This document shows positions 1 through 7,906 of a stretch of DNA of 64,000 nt, one piece after another. The position numbers were made by a program, and so were the translations under genes. Position 1 is the first letter of the stretch. Every line of letters starts with the position of its first letter. The notes below the pieces were generated by a model. It made no database searches and was not told where the DNA came from. It was given only the letters and a program-made list of their open reading frames with translations. Source of the DNA: Immundisolibacter sp. (GTDB lineage: Bacteria; Pseudomonadota; Gammaproteobacteria; Immundisolibacterales; Immundisolibacteraceae); assembly GCF_014359565.1 (NCBI RefSeq), contig NZ_JACIZD010000003.1, positions 124,001 through 188,000 on the forward strand. Direction: 5' to 3'.

Positions 1-654
1 GGCGCCGGCGTCGGCGTCGTACTCGCGGGTGCGCGACAGGGCCAGCTGCAGCAGCATGCCGAGCGCCGGCATCAGCAGCAGCAGTGCCACCGCATCCCAG
101 TTGACGACTGCCTGCCCCAGCAGCACCAGCGGCAGGTTCAGCAGCACCAGCAGCACGCCCACGTTCGACAGCAGCGAGGTCAGGCGGCTCATCAGGTCGG
201 CCAGGCCCATCACCAGCATGTCGTGATTGCGGATGTGGGCGATCTCGTGCGCCAGTACCGCCACCACTTCGCGCATCGGCAGGCCGCGCAGCAGCCCGGC
301 GGTGACGGCCACCGCGGCGCCCTTTGGCGTGCCGACGGTGAACGCGTTCAGCAGTGGGCTCGGCACCAGAAACAGCGCCGGCGGCTGCGGCAGACCGGCA
401 CGTGCCGCCAGCACCTGCACCGCGCGCACCAGGCCGGGGGCCTGGTCGGCATGTATCGGCTGACCGCCATACAGGCGCAGCAGCAGCGCCGGGGCAATGC
501 GCGGCGACAGCGCCAGCAGCACGCCGGCCAGCCCCAGCGCCCACACGGCGCCCACGGTGCCGCCCAGCAGGCCGCCGAGCAGGCCGAGCAGCGCCGCCAT
601 GCCGGCCAGCAGCGCCAGGGCCTGCAGCGTGTTGCGGGCGCGGTGCGACAGCAT
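1..654 (-). CDS. M48-family zinc metalloprotease, HtpX-like (partial, C-terminus cut by window edge)
   Basis: The frame is open from an ATG at 654 down to the window edge, giving the first 218 residues. Two hydrophobic segments (about residues 10-50) are followed by a soluble stretch with the zinc-protease motif HEIAH at residues 136-140. A second hydrophobic pair lies at about 155-205, and SRTREYDAD follows, whose Glu is the expected third zinc ligand. This is the membrane topology of HtpX-type proteases, which degrade misfolded inner-membrane proteins with the active site facing the cytoplasm. The enoyl-CoA hydratase gene ends 14 bases upstream on the same strand, so the two may be co-transcribed. 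Whether it is true HtpX or a general M48 paralogue cannot be told without the C-terminus. Confidence 0.85.
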   Translation of the reverse strand, partial: MLSHRARNTLQALALLAGMAALLGLLGGLLGGTVGAVWALGLAGVLLALSPRIAPALLLRLYGGQPIHADQAPGLVRAVQVLAARAGLPQPPALFLVPSPLLNAFTVGTPKGAAVAVTAGLLRGLPMREVVAVLAHEIAHIRNHDMLVMGLADLMSRLTSLLSNVGVLLVLLNLPLVLLGQAVVNWDAVALLLLMPALGMLLQLALSRTREYDADAGA

Positions 655-668
655 TCCGGCTACCGGTG

Positions 669-1445
669 TCAGCGACCCTGCCACTGCGGCGGGCGCTTCT
701 CCAGGAACGCCGCCAGGCCTTCCTTCTTGTCCGCCGTCTCGCACAGGCCGGCCTGCGCGAACTTCTCCATGGCCAGACCCGCCGCCAGGCTGCCTTCCAT
801 GCCGGCATGCACCATCGCCTTCATGTAGCGCGGCACCAGCGGCGCGAAGCCGGCCAGGTGCTCGGCCATGCGCTGCACGGTCGCCAGCAGGTCGGCGTCG
901 TCCACCAGGCGCGTGACCAGGCCGATGTGCAAGGCCCGCTCGGCGTCGATCGGCTCGCCCATCAGCAGCATGTCGAGCGCCCAGGCGCGGCCGACCAGGC
1001 GCGGCAGGCGCTGCGTGGCGCCGCCGCCGGGAATGATGCCGAGCTTGCCCTCCGGCGTGGCAAAGCGGGCACTGCGGCCGGCCACGCGCAGATCGCAGCC
1101 CAGCGCCACCTCCAGCCCGCCGCCGAAACAGATGCCGTTGATGGCCGCGATGGTCGGCTTCGGACACCGCTCCAGGCGCTCGGCCACGCCCTGCACGATC
1201 GGTTCCAGCGCCTTGTTCAGATCGCGGTGCACCACCTCGGCCAGGTCCGAGCCGGCGGCAAAGGCCTTGTCCCCGGCGCCGGTGATGGCCAGCACGCGCA
1301 CCGCCGAATCGTCCGCCGCGGCGGCGATGGCCAGGTGCAGCTCGTCCACGGTGCCCAGCGAAATCGCGTTCAGCTTGGCCGGACGGTTGATGGTGATCAG
1401 CGCCAGCGGGCCGCGCGTTTCGTACAGCAGGTTCTCGTAACTCAT
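669..1445 (-). CDS. Enoyl-CoA hydratase/isomerase (crotonase family)
   Basis: A 258-residue protein from ATG 1445, normal crotonase length. Visible family features are the oxyanion-hole segment GICFGGGLEVALGCDLRVA and the following PEGKLGIIPGGG, whose Glu matches the first catalytic glutamate of enoyl-CoA hydratases. The region of the second catalytic Glu reads ALDMLLMG, so an Asp sits where many hydratases have Glu. The enzyme may therefore be a hydratase of altered efficiency or another crotonase such as an isomerase. It would act on acyl-CoA thioesters in the cytoplasm. The upstream GFA-family gene stops 5 bases before this start, which suggests one transcript. The exact substrate cannot be read from the sequence. 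Confidence 0.88.
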   Translation of the reverse strand: MSYENLLYETRGPLALITINRPAKLNAISLGTVDELHLAIAAAADDSAVRVLAITGAGDKAFAAGSDLAEVVHRDLNKALEPIVQGVAERLERCPKPTIAAINGICFGGGLEVALGCDLRVAGRSARFATPEGKLGIIPGGGATQRLPRLVGRAWALDMLLMGEPIDAERALHIGLVTRLVDDADLLATVQRMAEHLAGFAPLVPRYMKAMVHAGMEGSLAAGLAMEKFAQAGLCETADKKEGLAAFLEKRPPQWQGR

Positions 1446-1450
1446 CGGGG

Positions 1451-1939
1451 TCAGTCGGTGATCAGGCCGTGGCGGCGGTGCCAGTCGATCAGCGCCTCGT
1501 CCGGATAGTCCGGAAAGTGCCGGTCGGCCGCGGTTTCGGTCGGCACCGGCACCCAGGCCGGCTTGCTGTCCAGCATGATGTGGCAGCGCTCCGGCGGCGC
1601 CGGCAGCGGCGTGTCGATGCAGGAGGCGAACGGGTGCAGCAGCTCCGGCCAGCGCGGATCCCACACCCACAGCGCGCTGGCGCACTCGCGGCAGAAATGC
1701 CGCTCGCCGGGGCTGCGCTCGCTGCGCACCGGGTGGTCCATGAAGGCGCGATACACGCCGACGTGCTCGCGGCCCTCCACCTTCAGGCTGTCCGCCTCGG
1801 CGTGCAGGTTGATGGCGAAACCGCCGCCGCCCTGCGTCTTGCGGCAAATGGAGCAGTAGCAGTGCATGTACGGATAGGGCGCGTGGCTTTCGACCGAAAA
1901 GCGCACCGCCCCGCAGTGGCAGGAAGCTTCGAGCAGCAT
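1451..1939 (-). CDS. GFA/CENP-V-family zinc-binding protein
   Basis: A 162-residue protein from ATG 1939. Cysteine pairs typical of the Gfa/CENP-V/Mss4 fold are visible: SCHCGAVRF near the N-terminus, CYCSICRKTQGGG about 25 residues later, and FCRECASALWVWD in the middle. These bind two zinc ions. Family members are often named glutathione-dependent formaldehyde-activating enzymes, but most have no proven activity. It is the first gene of a short leftward run with the crotonase and the HtpX-like protease. A wider frame upstream of 1939 lacks family similarity, so the ATG immediately before LLEASCHCG is preferred. Confidence 0.85.
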   Translation of the reverse strand: MLLEASCHCGAVRFSVESHAPYPYMHCYCSICRKTQGGGGFAINLHAEADSLKVEGREHVGVYRAFMDHPVRSERSPGERHFCRECASALWVWDPRWPELLHPFASCIDTPLPAPPERCHIMLDSKPAWVPVPTETAADRHFPDYPDEALIDWHRRHGLITD

Positions 1940-2237
1940 GGCAGGACTCCCGGCAGCAAGGGTGTCCGCACATGGTAACGGCCCGGTCGGAAGGTGGTGC
2001 GCAGGCGTAGCCAAAGAACGACAAGGGACGCGGCGGCGTGCCAAAAATATTTTTTTCCGGCCCCTTGCACAGTCTCAGGATTCAAGACACCGGCGGTTCA
2101 CAATCCTGGCAGGGCGCGATCTCGGCCGCTGGTCGACCCGAATTGCAGCCCTGAAATGAATGGTATTTTGGTCAATGTAATCATCACTACCCGCAAGGGT
2201 CTGCAAAAAGGACCGCGGACGTTCTATTGGATGAGTC
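1940..2237. promoter_or_regulatory. Divergent intergenic region upstream of the cas operon
   Basis: 298 bases separate the leftward GFA gene from rightward cas3. The stretch is locally AT-richer than its surroundings, with an A/T run at 2043-2057 and an AT-biased patch at 2155-2190. It must hold promoters for both directions, but no sigma-70 pair is convincing enough to fix. The cas3 start at 2238 has only a weak purine run (AAAAGGA at about 2206-2212) far upstream, so cas3 translation is probably inefficient or uses an unusual context. Confidence 0.45.
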
Positions 2238-5200
2238 ATGAACGAGCCAGCTACTCACCACGATCCGTCGGCTTATAACGCCTTCTTTGTCAAGGCGAGC
2301 GGCGATTCGGGGGCGCGCCCTTTTTTGCAGGCGCATCCTTGGCAGGGTGAGCTTGGGCAAGGCGGCGCGTGTTGCGACCGTCTTATTCGCATTCCCACGG
2401 GGTTTGGCAAAACACTGGGTGTGCTGGTCGCGTGGTTGTGGCACCGCGTGGCGCGTGGTGACGACGCCTGGCCAATGCGGCTGGTGTGGTGTTTGCCGAT
2501 GCGAGTTCTTGTCGAGCAAACCGAGGCGGAGGTTCGGGATGTTTTGCGACGTCTGGATCGGTTGTGGGACCAGCGGGGTAACCACGACAGCAAGGTCGGC
2601 GTGCATTTGCTCATGGGTGGCGCCATAGCGGGCGACTGGCATCTTTACCCGGAGCACCCGGCAGTGCTGATCGGCACCCAGGACATGTTGTTGTCGCGGG
2701 CGCTGAACCGCGGTTACGGAGTACCGCGTGCGCGCTGGCCCATGGAATTCGGTCTGCTCAATCAGGATTGCCTGTGGGTGATGGACGAGGTGCAGCTCAT
2801 GGATGTGGGCCTGGCCACGTCCGGGCAGTTGCAGGCGTTTCGGCGTGACGATGCTCAGACCGGGAAGGGCATCCGCCCGTGCCGGACCTGGTGGATGAGT
2901 GCCACCTTGCAGCCGTCCTGGTTGAAGGCCAGCCCGGAAATGACGGCGCTGGGTGCAGACCTGGAACGCGGGCAGACCCGCATTGCGCCCGCCCAGCGCG
3001 TCGGTCCGCTGTGGGACGATGTCCAGAAGCCCTGTCGGTTACTTGCGCTGCCAGATGGCGCCGTGCTGGCAAGACGCGTCGCTGCTGCGCATATCGAACA
3101 CGACTGCGGTCGTAAAGGTCCCACCGTCGTGGTGGTCAACACCGTCAAGACGGCAGTCGAGGTCCACGCCCATCTCAAGCGCGACACTGCCCTGGCGGGC
3201 ATTGAACTGAGGCTGGTGCACAGTCGCTTCCGGGGCGCCGAACGCGCGGCGTGGCGCGAGGAGTTTCTGAACCGCACAGCGTGCGCACCCGGTACGGACC
3301 GCATCATCGTCGCCACGCAGGTCATCGAGGCCGGCGTGGATATGTCTGCTGGCCTGCTGTTTACCGAACTCGCGCCTTGGGCCAGCCTCGTGCAGCGCTT
3401 CGGCCGGGCGGCTCGGTGGGGCGGAACAGCGCTAGTGGAGGTTATCGACTTCCAGCCGGTCAACGATAAGGCGGCCTTGCCTTACACGCTGGCCGAACTG
3501 GACGCCGCGCGTTCTGCGCTGTCGCGGCTCGACTCCGTCGCACCGCGCGACCTGGAGACCTTCGAGGAAACAAACCCGCAATTGCTCGAAAGCCTTTATC
3601 CATATGCCCCACGTCATCTGCTGCTGAGGCACGAGCTCGACGAGCTGTTCGACACCACACCCGACCTGAGCGGCGCGGATGTAGATATTTCGCGTTTCAT
3701 CCGGTCCGGAGAGGAGCGCGACCTTCAGGTTTTCTGGGTCGATATCGATCCGGACACCGCCCCGGATGCCATGCTGCGGCCATCACGCGACGCGCTGTGT
3801 GCTGTGCCGTTCCTGGCAGCCCGAGACTGGCTGTGCGGTAAGGAAACCAGCACCAAGAAAGCCCCGCGCCTGGCGGAGAAGAAACGTGCCTGGGTCTGGA
3901 GTTATCTGGACGGCGAGTGGCGGCGTGCGGAACGCAAGGACCTGTATCCCGGTCAGACGGTGCTGGTTGCGGCAGATACCGCCGGCTACCAGCCAGACGT
4001 CGGCTGGTCGCCCGCCAGCACTGCGCCGGTTCCTCCGGTGGCGATGGTTGCGCCCAGTCCGGAAGAACAGGCCGACTCCAGCGAAGACGATGAAGCGCTG
4101 AGCGCTGGCATTCGCTGGCAGACCATCGCCGTACATGGCGCGCAGGTCGGGAATACAGCGGCTGACGCGGCGCAGTCGCTTGGCCTGGACCTTCCCTCGC
4201 TGTTGCAGCTTGCCGGCCGCTGGCACGACGCTGGCAAGGCCCTGCCGCCATTCCAGAACTCCATGTGCAGCGCCAGCCGCCCGGCCCGCACCGATCTGGC
4301 CAAGGCGCCGAAGGATGCGTGGCTAGCCCCGCACCAGCTTTACCCGGACCCGCCCCATGCCCGCCGCCGTGGCCTGCGGCACGAACTCGCCAGCACGCTG
4401 GCCCTGTTCGCCGTGCTGATGCGCCATCAGCCAGACCACCCGGCGTTGCTCGGCCCCTGGCGTGGCCTGCTGGACGCCGCCGGGATTCAGGCGGCGCCGG
4501 TTTCAGTCGCCGCTGATTCGCCCAATTCCCTCGAGCAGGAAATACTGGACCTGAACGCCGATGACTTCGACCTGCTGGCCTATCTGGTGTGCAGCCATCA
4601 CGGCAAGGTACGCATGGCCTGGCACGCGTCCCCGGCAGACCAGCAGGCCGCTGACCGCACGCTGCGCATTTGTGGCGTGCGCGATGGCGAGGTTCTTCCC
4701 TCCCTGCCGCTGGCCACCGCCGACGGCCAGTATCTGAACCTGCCCGCCAGCGAACTGCGCCTGGATGCATCTGCCGCCGGCCTGAATCCGCGCACCGGCC
4801 GTGGCTGGACCGAACGAGTACTCAATCTGCTGAACCGCCACGGTCCCTTTGCGCTGGCGTATCTGGAGGCATTACTGCGCGCTGCCGACCAGCGCGCCTC
4901 ACGCAATCCCGTTGGCGATCCCCTGTTGGAGGCAGACAATGCAGCCCATGGACTTGGAACAAGTCATCGAGAACTGGCGCAGATTGTCGGCGGCGGAACG
5001 CCGCCTTCGGCATCTGCGCGCGATCCCGCGTCACGTGGCGAACTCCATGGCGATGGAGAACGAGCCGGTGAGCGAGCAACTCATCCGCGATCAGTTGAAG
5101 CATCGGATTCCAGCACTCGACGAATCGTCACCTCCCTCGGCGAACTGAGTTACGCCGATCTGGCGCCGCATTTGGCAGAGCGCATTGGTCTGCTGGAAGC

Positions 5201-5687
5201 CGACATTGCCGACCGCCTGTACGGTGCCCGGCCGCTAGACGAATCGCTGCTCCTCGACTTCCATCGGCGCCTGTGTGGCGATCTGGTGCCGGATATTGCT
5301 GGTCGTTGGCGCAGTACCGAGGTGCAGGTCGGCGCGCACCTGCCACCACCGGCATGGCAAGTGCCAATGCAAATGCGCGAGTTTTGCGCCGATCTGGCCG
5401 CACGCGTCGCACACGCCCCCAGCTGGAGCGCGGATGTGCTGCTGGAGCTGCTGGTGTTCGCAGAAGGCCGTCTGCTGCACATCCATCCTTTCGCCGATTT
5501 CAACGGTCGGCTTACGCGTTTGTTCCTGCTCGAATTGTTGTATCGGCTTGAACTTCCCATCGTCGACACCGCCGTTTCGAGCGAGGCGGAGCGGCAGGAG
5601 TACTTCGCCGCCTTGCGTGCTTACGATGCAGACGATCCGGCCCCACTCACCGCTGTCTGGCGCCATCGCTTTGAGCAGGAGGTTTGA
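2238..5687 (+). CDS. cas3: Type I-G Cas3 helicase-nuclease with C-terminal Fic domain in the same frame
   Basis: An uninterrupted 1149-codon frame. The N-terminal two-thirds is an SF2 helicase: PTGFGKT (residues 53-59), DEVQ (about 182), SAT (about 220), and IEAGVDMS followed by QRFGRAAR (about 386). An HD nuclease follows (WHDAGK near 661, SHHGKVR further on). The helicase-then-HD order is typical of type I-G Cas3. After LEALLRAADQRASRNP the frame passes through about 60 low-complexity residues and enters a Fic domain with HPFADFNGRLTR (about 1083-1094). This keeps the catalytic His, acidic, Asn and Arg positions of HxFx(D/E)GNGRxxR, with Phe in place of the first Gly. Cas3 unwinds and degrades targets recruited by the Csx17 complex; Fic domains transfer AMP to proteins. 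Whether cells make one fused protein is unclear, because a separate small gene overlaps the junction. csx17 follows 2 bases after the stop. Confidence 0.88.
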   Translation: MNEPATHHDPSAYNAFFVKASGDSGARPFLQAHPWQGELGQGGACCDRLIRIPTGFGKTLGVLVAWLWHRVARGDDAWPMRLVWCLPMRVLVEQTEAEVRDVLRRLDRLWDQRGNHDSKVGVHLLMGGAIAGDWHLYPEHPAVLIGTQDMLLSRALNRGYGVPRARWPMEFGLLNQDCLWVMDEVQLMDVGLATSGQLQAFRRDDAQTGKGIRPCRTWWMSATLQPSWLKASPEMTALGADLERGQTRIAPAQRVGPLWDDVQKPCRLLALPDGAVLARRVAAAHIEHDCGRKGPTVVVVNTVKTAVEVHAHLKRDTALAGIELRLVHSRFRGAERAAWREEFLNRTACAPGTDRIIVATQVIEAGVDMSAGLLFTELAPWASLVQRFGRAARWGGTALVEVIDFQPVNDKAALPYTLAELDAARSALSRLDSVAPRDLETFEETNPQLLESLYPYAPRHLLLRHELDELFDTTPDLSGADVDISRFIRSGEERDLQVFWVDIDPDTAPDAMLRPSRDALCAVPFLAARDWLCGKETSTKKAPRLAEKKRAWVWSYLDGEWRRAERKDLYPGQTVLVAADTAGYQPDVGWSPASTAPVPPVAMVAPSPEEQADSSEDDEALSAGIRWQTIAVHGAQVGNTAADAAQSLGLDLPSLLQLAGRWHDAGKALPPFQNSMCSASRPARTDLAKAPKDAWLAPHQLYPDPPHARRRGLRHELASTLALFAVLMRHQPDHPALLGPWRGLLDAAGIQAAPVSVAADSPNSLEQEILDLNADDFDLLAYLVCSHHGKVRMAWHASPADQQAADRTLRICGVRDGEVLPSLPLATADGQYLNLPASELRLDASAAGLNPRTGRGWTERVLNLLNRHGPFALAYLEALLRAADQRASRNPVGDPLLEADNAAHGLGTSHRELAQIVGGGTPPSASARDPASRGELHGDGERAGERATHPRSVEASDSSTRRIVTSLGELSYADLAPHLAERIGLLEADIADRLYGARPLDESLLLDFHRRLCGDLVPDIAGRWRSTEVQVGAHLPPPAWQVPMQMREFCADLAARVAHAPSWSADVLLELLVFAEGRLLHIHPFADFNGRLTRLFLLELLYRLELPIVDTAVSSEAERQEYFAALRAYDADDPAPLTAVWRHRFEQEV
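4939..5148 (+). CDS. Fic-antitoxin-like small protein nested out of frame in cas3
   Basis: A 69-codon gene in the +1 frame relative to cas3. It has a strong ribosome binding site GGAGG at 4928-4932, six bases before ATG 4939. The product is rich in charged helix-formers (DLEQVIENWRRLSAAERRLR) and contains SMAMEN at residues 36-41. This fits the (S/T)xxxE(G/N) inhibitory motif with which Fic antitoxins such as VbhA block ATP binding by their cognate Fic enzyme. It lies immediately upstream of the Fic domain, the usual antitoxin-then-toxin order of class I Fic modules, and its TGA at 5146-5148 overlaps a CTG in the Fic frame. Over the same bases the cas3 frame encodes a low-complexity stretch rich in Gly, Ser, Arg and Ala, which suggests selection acts on the small gene here. 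The alternative is a remnant of a class II Fic N-terminus displaced by frameshifts. Confidence 0.62.
   Translation: MQPMDLEQVIENWRRLSAAERRLRHLRAIPRHVANSMAMENEPVSEQLIRDQLKHRIPALDESSPPSAN
5145..5687 (+). other. Fic domain segment; possible independent reading from a CTG at the antitoxin stop
   Basis: This is the Fic part of the cas3 frame. It begins LSYADLAPHLAERIGLLEADIADRLYG and carries FHRRLCGDLVPDIAGRWR, then HPFADFNGRLTR. If the toxin were made separately, no ATG, GTG or TTG lies in frame between 5043 and 5171. The candidates are CTG 5145, which overlaps the nested gene's stop as CTGA, or TTG 5172. A CTG restart coupled to antitoxin termination would give about 180 residues, a normal size for a bare Fic domain. 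If neither start is used, the domain exists only as the tail of Cas3. Confidence 0.5.
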
Positions 5688-5689
5688 CC

Positions 5690-7906
5690 ATGATCCTGCA
5701 CCGACTCGACGGCTGCGCGCCCGTGCCGCTGGCGCATTACCTAAAGGCGCTGGGCATCCTGCGGCTGGTAGCCGAACAACTCGACCCCGAGGCGCGCGGC
5801 TGGTGGGAGGGTGAGCGTTTTTTTCTGGCCAGTCACAGCGACGAGGAAGAACTGCTGGCCTTCTTCCTGAACCGCTATGCACCAACGGCAATTGTGTCTC
5901 CGTGGAACAAGGGATCGGGATTTTTCTACATCAACGATCCGGGACTCGCTCCTGTAGAAGCTTCGGTTGCGCCTCGCCTGGCCCGTATCCGCGAGGGGAT
6001 CGGCGCAGCTCGAAGAATGCTCGACGCGATGAGCGCGGCTGACCAGCGCGTTCGGGCGATCAAGGAAGAAGTCAAGGACAAATCGCTCAGCAGGATCGAG
6101 CGCGAACAACTCAAAAAATCCGAGGATTACCGCAAACGCCTGGCCGATGCCGAGCGCCAAGTCAAACAGATTAAAACCAATCTGATGCCCGACTTGCGGC
6201 GGGAATGGCGCGGGTCGCACCGAGAGTGGATGGACGCCGCACTGGTGCTCGACGAGGTCGGCACAGCGCGTTTTCCAGCATTGCTGGGGACGGGCGGCAA
6301 CGATGGCCGCCTGGATTTCACCAACAACTACCTACAACGGCTTGGAGCGCTGTTTGATCTGTCGGCAGCGGGCGCGCCGGCCCGCCCCGAAGCGGTTGAA
6401 TCACTGCGCGAGGCGCTGTTCGGTGCTGTTGGGCGCAGCCGGACGTCCGGCGCCGGGGCTGGGCAGTTCGATCCCGGCGGTAATACAAACGCCTGGGATT
6501 TCATTCTCATGCTCGAAGGCGCGGTGATGTTCACAGCCGCAAGCACGCGGCGATTGAATACTCAGGGGGCCTCACGCGCCGCCGCGCCGTTCGCCATTTC
6601 GGCTCATGCGGCGGGGTACGCCAGCGCGTCTGATAGCGACGAAAGCGCCCGCGGCGAGCAATGGATGCCGCTATGGTCCCAGCCGATGACCTTTGTCGAA
6701 CTGCATCGGTTGCTGGCCGAAGGCCGGGCCCAGCTTGATGCTCAGACGGCAACCGAGCCGCTTGATCTTGCGCGGGCGGTCGCGCGTCTGGGCGTGGCGC
6801 GCGGCATTCACGCCTTCCAGCGCTATGGGTACATCGAGCGCAACGGCCAGTCCAATCTCGCCGTCCCCCTCGGCCGCTTCGTCGTGCCCGAGTATGCTGC
6901 GCCCACGCTGGCGTGCCTTGACGATCTCGATGCGTGGTTGCCGCGTTTGCGCCGCGAAGCGCGCCGTAAGGGGGTGCCGGCCCGGTTTACGCAGGCGGAG
7001 CGCCGGCTGGCCGATGTGCTGTTTGCCCTCACGCAACATCCGAACGAGCCGACGCGCTGGCAGACGGTGCTGCTTCGGCTGTCGGACATCGAGGCGCTTC
7101 AGGTGCATGGCATCGGGATCAACGCGGGGCCGATTCCGCGCTTGCGCCCCCAGTGGGCGCACGTGGCGGACGACGGTAGCCCGGAACTGCGTCTGGCGCT
7201 GGCGTTTGCCCTGCAATGTGCCGATGCGCGAGCGTCGAAGCGCGATGGCGTACGTCGGCACTGGCTTACCTTGGATAAAGGCCGTTTCCGCACCAGTGGC
7301 ACCGGCAGCGCACAGCGGTTAGCACCGGAAACCGACCGCGTCATGCAGGGCCGCAGTGGCGCCGATGACGCCCTCGCGCTGTTGTCGCGGCGAATGGTCG
7401 AGGCCGCTGCGCACGGCGAGCGCCGTTTGCCGCTGGAACCGGGTTTTGGCATCGCGGCCAGCCGCCACGACCTCGCGCGCCTGATTGCAGGCGAAGTGGA
7501 CCTAGATCGCTGCTTGAGTTTGGCGCGTGCCCTGATGGCGCTTGATGGCCGAGATTGCGCGGCACACCCGCCGCGTCTTGCAGCGCCGCCCGCCGACTGG
7601 CCAGACGATGCTTGGCTCACGATTCGCCTGGCCCTGCTGCCGTGGCCGCTGCCGGACGGCCGTCATGCTGGCGCGGACCCGGCCATCCTGCGGCGGCTGC
7701 AGGCGGGCGACGCCTCCGCGGCGGTCGGGCTGGCTATCCGTCGTCTGCGCGCGGCCGGCATTGCCAGCAACGTGCGCGCCGCCGCCACCGCGCCGGAGTT
7801 GGCGCGCCGCTATGCCGCAGCGCTGGCATTCCCGATTAGCCGCGATACAGCGGTCCGATTTGCTCACCGCCTCGCGCCTATTTTCGACCAGGAGAACGCC
7901 GCATGA
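5690..7906 (+). CDS. csx17: Csx17, large subunit (Cas8-like) of the type I-G effector
   Basis: A 738-residue protein from ATG 5690, chosen because AGGAGG at 5677-5682 lies seven bases upstream; a TTG at 5684 overlaps the cas3 stop and has poor spacing. Family hallmarks are the opening LHRLDGCAPVPLAHYLKALGILR and the block PTAIVSPWNKGSGF. The length matches other Csx17 proteins. In type I-G systems Csx17 takes the Cas8 place: it recognises the PAM and stabilises the R-loop. A charged, probably coiled region lies at about residues 105-165 (KEEVKDKSLSRIEREQLKK). Its stop overlaps the csb1 ATG by four bases, indicating translational coupling. Confidence 0.9.
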   Translation: MILHRLDGCAPVPLAHYLKALGILRLVAEQLDPEARGWWEGERFFLASHSDEEELLAFFLNRYAPTAIVSPWNKGSGFFYINDPGLAPVEASVAPRLARIREGIGAARRMLDAMSAADQRVRAIKEEVKDKSLSRIEREQLKKSEDYRKRLADAERQVKQIKTNLMPDLRREWRGSHREWMDAALVLDEVGTARFPALLGTGGNDGRLDFTNNYLQRLGALFDLSAAGAPARPEAVESLREALFGAVGRSRTSGAGAGQFDPGGNTNAWDFILMLEGAVMFTAASTRRLNTQGASRAAAPFAISAHAAGYASASDSDESARGEQWMPLWSQPMTFVELHRLLAEGRAQLDAQTATEPLDLARAVARLGVARGIHAFQRYGYIERNGQSNLAVPLGRFVVPEYAAPTLACLDDLDAWLPRLRREARRKGVPARFTQAERRLADVLFALTQHPNEPTRWQTVLLRLSDIEALQVHGIGINAGPIPRLRPQWAHVADDGSPELRLALAFALQCADARASKRDGVRRHWLTLDKGRFRTSGTGSAQRLAPETDRVMQGRSGADDALALLSRRMVEAAAHGERRLPLEPGFGIAASRHDLARLIAGEVDLDRCLSLARALMALDGRDCAAHPPRLAAPPADWPDDAWLTIRLALLPWPLPDGRHAGADPAILRRLQAGDASAAVGLAIRRLRAAGIASNVRAAATAPELARRYAAALAFPISRDTAVRFAHRLAPIFDQENAA

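Noticed and set aside
223-1508. Long plus-strand frames opposite the HtpX-like protease and crotonase genes
   Set aside because: GC-driven shadow frames antisense to well-supported genes; rich in Arg, Ala and Gln with no motifs.
2238-5687. Treating the Fic part as an assembly artefact only
   Set aside because: The domain has intact catalytic residues, stays in frame for over 500 bases and ends with a ribosome site correctly placed for csx17, so it is a real part of the locus even if the exact start is unclear.
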